Source: JBBSGC01 sp038254525 (GTDB taxonomy: Bacteria > Actinomycetota > Actinomycetes > Propionibacteriales > Nocardioidaceae). From it: DNA of 19,723 bases. The stretch is from positions 1 to 19,723 of the forward strand of contig JBBSGC010000023.1 in assembly GCA_038254525.1 (NCBI GenBank), in the 5' to 3' direction. Each line of letters starts with the position of its first letter. Within the stretch, counting starts at the first letter, position 1. The notes beneath the pieces are model-generated. The model did not search any database. It was not told the origin of the DNA and worked only from the letters and a program-made list of their open reading frames with translations. The position numbers were made by a program, and so were the translations under genes. Shown one piece after another: positions 14,427-19,723 of the stretch.

Positions 14427-14432
14427 TGAGGA
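14427..14432 (+). promoter_or_regulatory. Ribosome-binding site deciding the SDR start
   Basis: TGAGGA lies 8 nt before the GTG at 14441 and favours it over GTG 14426 and the further upstream in-frame start at 14393. Confidence 0.5.
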
Positions 14433-14440
14433 CCCGAACG

Positions 14441-15253
14441 GTGACCAGCCCAGCATCCTCGACCACCCGACCCCTCGCCGTCGTGACCGGCGCCTCGAGT
14501 GGCATCGGGCTGGAGCTCGCCCGCCAGCTCGCCGAGCACGGCTTCGACCTGGTCGTCGCCGCGGGGAGCACCGGCATCGCCACGGCTGCTGTCGAGCTGG
14601 CCGAGGCGGGCGGGCAGGTCGAGCCGGTCCAGGTCGACCTGGCCACGTACGAAGGTGTTGAGCAGCTGTGCGCGGCCGTGGTCGCGACCGGGCGGCCAGT
14701 CGAGGCGCTGGCCATCAACGCCGGCATCGGTGCGGGCGGCGACTTCACCCGCGACACCGACCTCGACGACGAGCTGCGGGTCATCGCGCTCAACGTCGTG
14801 TCGGCGGTGCACCTGGCCAAGCGTCTGCTGCCCGCGATGGTCACCCGCGGCTCGGGTCGGGTGCTGTTCACGTCGTCGCAGGTCTCGACGATGCCGGGTG
14901 CTCTGCAGGCCGTCTATGCAGCGTCCAAGTCCTTTGTGCAGTCGCTGTCGGAAGCGCTGCGCGAGGAGCTCAAGGACACCGGCGTGACGGTGACCGCGCT
15001 GATGCCGGGAGCGACGGACACCAACTTCTTCCACCGCGCGAAGATGGACCACACCCGGGTCGGGTCCGCGCCGAAGGACGACCCGGCCAAGGTTGCCCAG
15101 CAGGGGTTCGACGCCATGATGACCGGGGAGGAGAAGGTGATGGCCGGCAACCTGCTGACCCGCGCCCAGACCGCGGCGGCGAAGGTGCTTCCGGACCGCC
15201 TGAAGGCAGCCATGCACCACAAGATCGCCGGACCCCGACCGGGCGGTGAGTAG
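14441..15253 (+). CDS. Short-chain dehydrogenase/reductase
   Basis: A 270-residue classical SDR oxidoreductase. TGASSGIG (16-23) binds the dinucleotide, NAG (93-95) and Asn118 stabilise the fold, and the catalytic set is a Ser in FTSSQ (about 145/146), Tyr159 and Lys163 (YAASK). The C-terminal extension (about 205-270, with MMTGEEKVMAG and KVLPDRLKAAMHHKIA) is characteristic of a common bacterial SDR subgroup of unknown substrate. After beta-strand 2 the sequence reads VVAAGSTG, without the Arg usual for NADPH binders, so cofactor preference is open. The GTG start was chosen for its ribosome-binding site. The stop overlaps the next gene's possible GTG start by 8 nt, suggesting an operon with the nucleoside hydrolase. 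Confidence 0.92.
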   Translation: MTSPASSTTRPLAVVTGASSGIGLELARQLAEHGFDLVVAAGSTGIATAAVELAEAGGQVEPVQVDLATYEGVEQLCAAVVATGRPVEALAINAGIGAGGDFTRDTDLDDELRVIALNVVSAVHLAKRLLPAMVTRGSGRVLFTSSQVSTMPGALQAVYAASKSFVQSLSEALREELKDTGVTVTALMPGATDTNFFHRAKMDHTRVGSAPKDDPAKVAQQGFDAMMTGEEKVMAGNLLTRAQTAAAKVLPDRLKAAMHHKIAGPRPGGE

Positions 15254-16184
15254 CCAGGCGGTGCCGATGGGGGCAGCCCCGGTCGTCCTCGTCGTCGACA
15301 CGGGGGTCGATGACGCGGCGGCGCTGCTGGTGGCCGGCGCGTCACCCGAGCTGGCGGTCGCTGCAGTCGCTTGCTGCGCCGGCAATGCCGCACTCGGCGA
15401 CGTCGTCGACAACACGCGTGCGGTCCTCGCGCTCGCCGGCCGCAACGACATCGAGATCTGCTCCGGTGCGTCCGCTCCATTGACCCGGCCGCCGCCGCCA
15501 CCCGGCAGCTCGGGTCACGGCAGCACCGGCCGGGGGTACGCGCGGCTGCCCGAGCACCTGGCACCGCTGAGCCGCCGAGTCGCCGTGGAAGCGCTCGTGG
15601 ATCTCGCCAGGCAACGAGCCGGCGAGCTCACCGTCGTGGCGCTGGCTCCGCTCACCGACGTGGCGCTGGCCGTCGAGCGCGAGCCGCGGCTGCCGGACCT
15701 GCTTCGTCGGCTGGTCGTGATGGGCGGGCTGCGGCCCGACGCCACCGCGGCGGAGACGAACCTGCGGCGCGACCCGGCCGCCGCACACGTCGTCGCGCGG
15801 GCCTGGCGAGCCGCAGGGCAGCGGCCGCTCGTCATCGGCGTGGGCGTCACCCGCTCGGTCACGCTGCGGCCCCTCGACATCGAGACGGTCGCCCGGGGGG
15901 CCGGTGCGCGGTCGCCGTTGCTCGACTACCTGCGGGCGGCGCTGCGCGGCTACGCGGAGCACAACGCCGCAGCCGCCGGTGTCGACGGCAGCTACCTGCA
16001 CGACGCCGTCGCCGTCGCCGGGGTGCTGCAGCCGCGGCTGTTGGACGTCCGCGCGATGCCCGACGGCACCGATGCTGCGGTCGACGTCGACGTCGATGCG
16101 GCGCGTGCGCTCGTGGTCGGGCGACTCATCCGGGCGCTGCGCCAGGCGCACCCGCGTGCATCTCCGAAACCGGGACGGGTCTGA
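15246..16184 (+). CDS. Inosine/uridine-preferring nucleoside hydrolase family protein
   Basis: A 312-residue member of the IunH/RihA family, which cleaves the N-glycosidic bond of (deoxy)ribonucleosides to free base and sugar for salvage. The N-terminal metal motif reads VVDTGVDD (16-23), with Asp18, Asp22 and Asp23 kept and the first Asp of the usual DxDxGxDD replaced by Val16. Further family features are CAGN (44-47), SGHGSTG (89-95), LAPLTDVALA (133-142), AETNLRRDPAAA (169-180) and YLHDAVAVA (250-258) with His252/Asp253. The length is normal. The GTG at 15246 overlaps the SDR stop; the ATG at 15267 (product starting at residue 8), preceded by AGGCGG, is an equally good start. The substrate base is not determined. 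The following GAF-GGDEF frame is in the same reading frame after the TGA at 16182. Confidence 0.9.
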   Translation: MSSQAVPMGAAPVVLVVDTGVDDAAALLVAGASPELAVAAVACCAGNAALGDVVDNTRAVLALAGRNDIEICSGASAPLTRPPPPPGSSGHGSTGRGYARLPEHLAPLSRRVAVEALVDLARQRAGELTVVALAPLTDVALAVEREPRLPDLLRRLVVMGGLRPDATAAETNLRRDPAAAHVVARAWRAAGQRPLVIGVGVTRSVTLRPLDIETVARGAGARSPLLDYLRAALRGYAEHNAAAAGVDGSYLHDAVAVAGVLQPRLLDVRAMPDGTDAAVDVDVDAARALVVGRLIRALRQAHPRASPKPGRV

Positions 16185-16224
16185 GCCGAGCTCCGAGACG
16201 CCTGCGGGGGCTGCCGCCCGCCGA

Positions 16225-16230
16225 TAACGT
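16225..16230 (+). promoter_or_regulatory. Weak candidate -10 box ahead of the GAF-GGDEF gene
   Basis: TAACGT in the 102-nt region after the nucleoside hydrolase stop fits TANNNT. The nearest ATG (16243) is not in the GGDEF frame, which raises the frameshift question discussed in the findings. Confidence 0.22.
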
Positions 16231-16286
16231 GGGGCTTTGCCAATGTCGATGCCGAGGAGGCCGTCCAGGCTCTCGACGCGGCGACC

Positions 16287-17480
16287 GTGTCCGTCAGCCG
16301 GCTCGAACCCGGCACGGGCAGCCTGCGTACGCTGCTCAACGTCGGTGACCTCGGTCCGGGTGAGGAGCGCTGGCCGGCCAACGAGATCTACCGCCTCGAG
16401 GACTTCGCGCAGCTGCGCACCGTGGTGAGTGAGCTGCGGTCGTGGACGGTCACCCTCAACGACCCGCAGGCCGACGCCCAGGAGGCCGCGCTGCTTCGGT
16501 CGCTGGGCAAGGCGCACTCCCTGGGGGCGCCGGTCGTGGTGGACGGCGCACTGTGGGGCGAGTTCTACGCCACCAGGCGAGCCGAGCAGGTCCGCTTCGG
16601 CGCCCGGGACACCGCCTACACCGAGGCACTGGTCGCCATCCTGGCCGGTGCGGTGTCACGGGCGTTGCACGTGGAGTCGCTGGAGCGGCTGGCCTTCGTC
16701 GACCCGCTCACCGGCCTGGCCAACCGGCGGGCGCTGGACGAGGCGGCCGCTCGCGCCTTCGACGTGATCGCCGACCGGTCCGCTCGCCGGGTCAGCATCG
16801 TGGCCTTCGACGTCAACGGGCTCAAGCGGGTCAACGACACCGCCGGTCACGCCGAGGGTGACCGCCTGCTCACCTCGGTCGCCGCGCTGCTCGTCGACCA
16901 CTTCGCCGCACTGCACGGCAGCCTGGTGGCGCGGGTCGGCGGCGACGAGTTCAGCGTGCTCGTGCCCGGCCACGAACCTGATGTGGTTGTGGCGTCGGCA
17001 ACGGCGGTCTGCGAGGCCGCCGCTCGACTGCCCGTCGGCAGCGGCGTCTCGGCCGGGGTGGCCACCACGACCGCCGACGGCCGCCCGGCATCGGTCTCCC
17101 GACTTTTCCGCGCCGCCGACGATGCGCAGTATCAAGCCAGGCGTGGCCGGACCTCAGGGCTTGCGGAAGTCCATCGCCGGGGTGTTGTCCAAGGTGTAGA
17201 GGTACGTCTGCGGCGTCCCCGGAGCGGTGTCGGACACGCTGGCGTCACCGAAGGAGAACGCCGACGCGTCGTAGAACCGCGAGCCGGAGACGGCCTGCAC
17301 CAGGTGCGGACGCTGCTGGTCACCCTCGCCACCGGCGAGCGCGGTCAACAGTCGGCGGCCACCGGAGAACTTGGCTGGCACGGTCATCGTGATCACTCCG
17401 GTTGCTGGGTTGACCGAGCCCTTCAGCGGCTGGCCCTTGGTGCCGAAAGCCAGGCACTTGTCGTCGCCGGTGCTGGGTAG
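16287..17480 (+). CDS. GAF-GGDEF protein (diguanylate cyclase-like), both ends anomalous
   Basis: From GTG 16287 the frame encodes 397 residues: a GAF-like sensory domain (1 to about 125) and a GGDEF domain (about 133-287) that would make cyclic di-GMP from two GTP. Catalytic motifs are intact: DPLTGLANRRAL (139-150), FDVNGLKRVND (174-184) and RVGGDEFSVL (216-225). No RxxD inhibitory site precedes it (LHGS at that place). Two oddities stand out. GAF-like sequence (DAEEAVQALDAATVSV) continues upstream of the GTG with no in-frame start codon before the TGA at 16182. And no stop occurs after the natural GGDEF end (about residue 288): the last roughly 108 residues are antisense to the convergent secreted-protein gene from 17154 and look like non-coding shadow. 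It may be active, truncated or a decaying gene. Confidence 0.75.
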   Translation: MSVSRLEPGTGSLRTLLNVGDLGPGEERWPANEIYRLEDFAQLRTVVSELRSWTVTLNDPQADAQEAALLRSLGKAHSLGAPVVVDGALWGEFYATRRAEQVRFGARDTAYTEALVAILAGAVSRALHVESLERLAFVDPLTGLANRRALDEAAARAFDVIADRSARRVSIVAFDVNGLKRVNDTAGHAEGDRLLTSVAALLVDHFAALHGSLVARVGGDEFSVLVPGHEPDVVVASATAVCEAAARLPVGSGVSAGVATTTADGRPASVSRLFRAADDAQYQARRGRTSGLAEVHRRGVVQGVEVRLRRPRSGVGHAGVTEGERRRVVEPRAGDGLHQVRTLLVTLATGERGQQSAATGELGWHGHRDHSGCWVDRALQRLALGAESQALVVAGAG

Positions 17481-19723
17481 TGCGATGCACTCGCTGGCGG
17501 CCAGAGTGTCGTAGTCGTTGTACTTGAACGTCCACTGCGGCGTGCTGCTCGGGTTGTAGCGAGCGGTCACCGCCGAGGGCTGGAAACCGTTGGTGAACCG
17601 CAGCGTGTACAGCAGCGACCGCGAGCCGGTGTCAGCGATTGCCTTGGCCAGTGCGGCCGTCGAGAGGTTCGCAACGTTCATCCGGACGGTGAACCCGTTA
17701 GTTCCCTGGATGTCAGGACCGATCGAGACCCCGGTGAAGTCACTGCCCGGCTCGTTGATCGTCGTGCCCGGGGTGAACAAGCCCGAGTAGTTCGACAGCG
17801 CGTCTCCTGTCGGGTCGCTGGAGCTCGAGCGCACGATCGGTGAGTTTCCACCCGAGATGGTGCCGCCAGCGGTGCTCGGCCCCCCGATCTGGGTGAAGAC
17901 CATCGGGCTGCCGATGTGTCCCGACACCTCACCGGGCTGCTTCGCGTCGTTGTTGTAGACGACCTGCAGCCGGTGGCTGTTCGGGTTGGTCTCGATCGCA
18001 AAGAAGTCGCCCAGTGACCGGTCGCCATTCGGGGTGGTCAGGCTGCAGCCCAGCCCGTTGAGGCAGATCGAGTCGTAGTGGATCGGGTGCGTCGTGGCCT
18101 TGACCTGGCTGAAGGTGCGCGTGGACGACAGCGCGTTGACCGACTGGTTGACGTAGACGTCCCAGCTGGCCTTGAACGAGCCCAGGTTGGGGTCGCCCTG
18201 GCTCTGCGTGCCGTAGAACGTGACCGCGACGTGGCCCGGAGCGCCGCCGGCGGCGACCCACGGGAAGACCGTGGTGCGGATGGCATTGCGGTCGACCTGC
18301 AGCGGCGTGCTGAACCCAACCGTCTGCGGGTCGTTCTTGGGAGACTTCGCAGTCAGCGGGTTGTTGCCGATGACCTGGTTGCAGTTGTGCAGCTTGCCGA
18401 TCGGCAGCGTCACGAGATAACTGTGGAAGTCGACCTTGTCGGCATAGCCGAGGTAGATGTTGCCCTTGTTGTCGGCGTCGGCGGTGACAAACCCAGCTCG
18501 AGGCTGCCGCTGGTCGACCGCTGCGACGCAGTCGACGAAGTTGGCGCCGCCGTCGTAGGAGACCGACAGGTTGACGTTGGACCCGGCACTCCATCCGAAG
18601 TAGACGATCCGGGTCCCTGGGTGCTGAGTGTTGAGCGAGGCCGGCAAGGTGCGCATCGGCCCGGGGAAGTCGGGAGCCGCTCCGCCGATCGCCGTCAGCG
18701 GTCCGTAGGTAAGGCCGCCGTCATCGGAGCGCTGCACGACGATGTTGCGCGGCGCCTGCTGGTTGTAGCTGAGCAGCGCGGTCTTGTCGTCGACGAAAGT
18801 GACCCACTGCCGGTCGGCCAGCACGCCGGTGGTCTGGGTGCCGTTACCCGCCGGGCCGGCGTTGAGCAACGTGTGACCGTTGTCGGCAGACGTGCTTGTC
18901 GTGAAGCCGGTCAGCGGACCGAGCCCCGCGTAGGCGTACTGGTAATTGCCTTGGCCGTTCTTGTCCGGGGCCAGCGCGATTGCGCAGTCCCCGCCGCCGC
19001 CGAGCGCCTGCTGGCCGCGCGGTGGCGTCCCGAGCAGGTGGAACTGGTCACCACCGTCGGTCGACACCTGTGCGTAGTCCGAGGCGCTGCTGAAGCCGGT
19101 CGGGCCACACGTGTAGGTGCGGCCGTCGGGCGCGCTCTCGATCAGCGGCTCAGACTCGTCGCGCTGGGGGTCGGCGGCGACGCTGGGCGAGAAAGCCAGC
19201 CCGTTGGCGGGCGCGGACGGCAGACTGGTTTCGCCGGAGCCGGCCGCGGTCGTGATGACCAGCTTGCCGGTGTACGGCTGCGGGCCGGCGTTCACGAAAC
19301 CGCAGGCCTGTACCTGGTAGGTGGCTTGCACCAGGTCCGACGCGGACACCTTCTCGGTGGTCTGTGAGGTGTCACTGGAACCGACCTCGTTATCGGCGCC
19401 GCCCTGGCGGACCACGGTGAGGATCTCGTCGCTCGTGTCCTCAGTTCCGGTGGGATTCCAGCTGATCGAGAAGGCGAAAGTGGCAGTCAAGTTGCTGTAC
19501 GTGCCGGCCGGGACGTTGATCGTGATGTCCTCGACGTCCGCAGGGGAGGTGCCGCCGTTGCAGTCGCTGGTGGGATTGGCGCCGGGGGCGATGGTGCCGG
19601 TCCAGGTGACTGTCCTGGTCTGCCCGGCGGTGGTCGGCACCGTCACCGACTGGGAGCTCGGCGTCGCGGCGGGAGCGCTGCTGTCCGAGAGGACCAAGGG
19701 GGTGAGCCCCGCGAGGGCGGTGG
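17154..19723 (-). CDS. Large secreted beta-propeller (sialidase-like, Asp-box) protein, N-terminus outside window
   Basis: The frame is open to the window edge. The first residues visible (TALAGLTPLVLSDSSAPAA) look like the hydrophobic core and cleavage region of a signal peptide, so the real start lies beyond 19723 and the TTG at 19697 is not it. Numbering from that TTG: an N-terminal beta-sandwich (about 15-155; Cys46, Cys132), then a propeller with four Asp-box-like repeats STDGGDQF (212-219), SADNGHTL (270-277), SDDGGLTY (324-331) and SYDGGANF (380-387), and a further beta-rich C-terminal region to residue 847. Cysteines are few and scattered, as in exported proteins. No sialidase catalytic Arg triad or nucleophile could be identified, so enzymatic function is not claimed; a binding or structural exoprotein is as likely. 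The gene is convergent with, and overlapped by, the GGDEF frame. Confidence 0.85.
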   Translation of the reverse strand, partial: TALAGLTPLVLSDSSAPAATPSSQSVTVPTTAGQTRTVTWTGTIAPGANPTSDCNGGTSPADVEDITINVPAGTYSNLTATFAFSISWNPTGTEDTSDEILTVVRQGGADNEVGSSDTSQTTEKVSASDLVQATYQVQACGFVNAGPQPYTGKLVITTAAGSGETSLPSAPANGLAFSPSVAADPQRDESEPLIESAPDGRTYTCGPTGFSSASDYAQVSTDGGDQFHLLGTPPRGQQALGGGGDCAIALAPDKNGQGNYQYAYAGLGPLTGFTTSTSADNGHTLLNAGPAGNGTQTTGVLADRQWVTFVDDKTALLSYNQQAPRNIVVQRSDDGGLTYGPLTAIGGAAPDFPGPMRTLPASLNTQHPGTRIVYFGWSAGSNVNLSVSYDGGANFVDCVAAVDQRQPRAGFVTADADNKGNIYLGYADKVDFHSYLVTLPIGKLHNCNQVIGNNPLTAKSPKNDPQTVGFSTPLQVDRNAIRTTVFPWVAAGGAPGHVAVTFYGTQSQGDPNLGSFKASWDVYVNQSVNALSSTRTFSQVKATTHPIHYDSICLNGLGCSLTTPNGDRSLGDFFAIETNPNSHRLQVVYNNDAKQPGEVSGHIGSPMVFTQIGGPSTAGGTISGGNSPIVRSSSSDPTGDALSNYSGLFTPGTTINEPGSDFTGVSIGPDIQGTNGFTVRMNVANLSTAALAKAIADTGSRSLLYTLRFTNGFQPSAVTARYNPSSTPQWTFKYNDYDTLAASECIALPSTGDDKCLAFGTKGQPLKGSVNPATGVITMTVPAKFSGGRRLLTALAGGEGDQQRPHLVQAVSGSRFYDASAFSFGDASVSDTAPGTPQTYLYTLDNTPAMDFRKP

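Noticed and set aside
14378..15451. 357-codon minus-strand frame opposite the SDR gene
   Set aside because: Shadow; SDR motifs TGASSGIG and YAASK are on the plus strand.
16204..16221. Possible hairpin terminator after the nucleoside hydrolase
   Set aside because: Only a 5-bp stem GCGGG/CCCGC with an 8-nt loop and no T-run; not better than chance in this GC-rich DNA.
18078..19367. 429-codon plus-strand frame opposite the secreted propeller protein
   Set aside because: Arg/Val/Asp-rich shadow. The minus-strand frame has a signal peptide, repeats and normal composition, and is open to the window edge.

Overview
The window reads as chromosomal DNA of a high-GC Gram-positive bacterium (Actinomycetota). 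Third codon positions are almost all G or C, GTG and TTG starts are common, and several genes carry a TANNNT -10 box directly ahead of the start codon, which is typical of leaderless actinobacterial transcripts. Gene content also fits: MurT/GatD, PcrA with its C-terminal RNA-polymerase-binding domain, and an IcmB-type B12 protein near sucCD. Genus cannot be told. No rRNA, tRNA, CRISPR array, insertion sequence or phage gene was seen, and no gap between genes exceeds about 245 bases.

Layout. (1) 1-1391, minus: sucC followed by the start of sucD (succinyl-CoA ligase), cut by the window edge. (2) 1495-2438, plus: an alpha/beta hydrolase of epoxide-hydrolase type, preceded by a possible 12-codon leaderless leader ORF. 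(3) 2448-6428, minus: a stand-alone B12-binding mutase subunit, pcrA helicase and a glycerophosphodiester phosphodiesterase. (4) 6551-10600, plus: two overlapping ABC exporter half-transporters and a DinB/DUF664 protein. (5) 10605-14197, minus: gatD and murT (overlapping, lipid II amidation), preceded by a gamma-glutamyltransferase-like gene. (6) 14441-17480, plus: a short-chain dehydrogenase, a nucleoside hydrolase and a GAF-GGDEF gene that looks damaged at both ends. (7) 17154-19723, minus: a large secreted beta-propeller (Asp-box) protein whose N-terminus lies outside the window.

How the genes work together. SucCD and the B12-mutase subunit meet at succinyl-CoA. MurT and GatD form one enzyme that amidates the peptidoglycan precursor. 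The two ABC proteins are almost certainly one heterodimer: the first lost its Walker A, catalytic Glu and H-loop but keeps the signature motif, while the second keeps all of those but lost its signature motif, so together they make exactly one complete ATP site. That exporter, the GGT-like protein with an altered gamma-glutamyl pocket, and the broken-looking GGDEF gene running antisense into its neighbour are the most noteworthy parts of the window. I did not find a wholly new multi-gene system.
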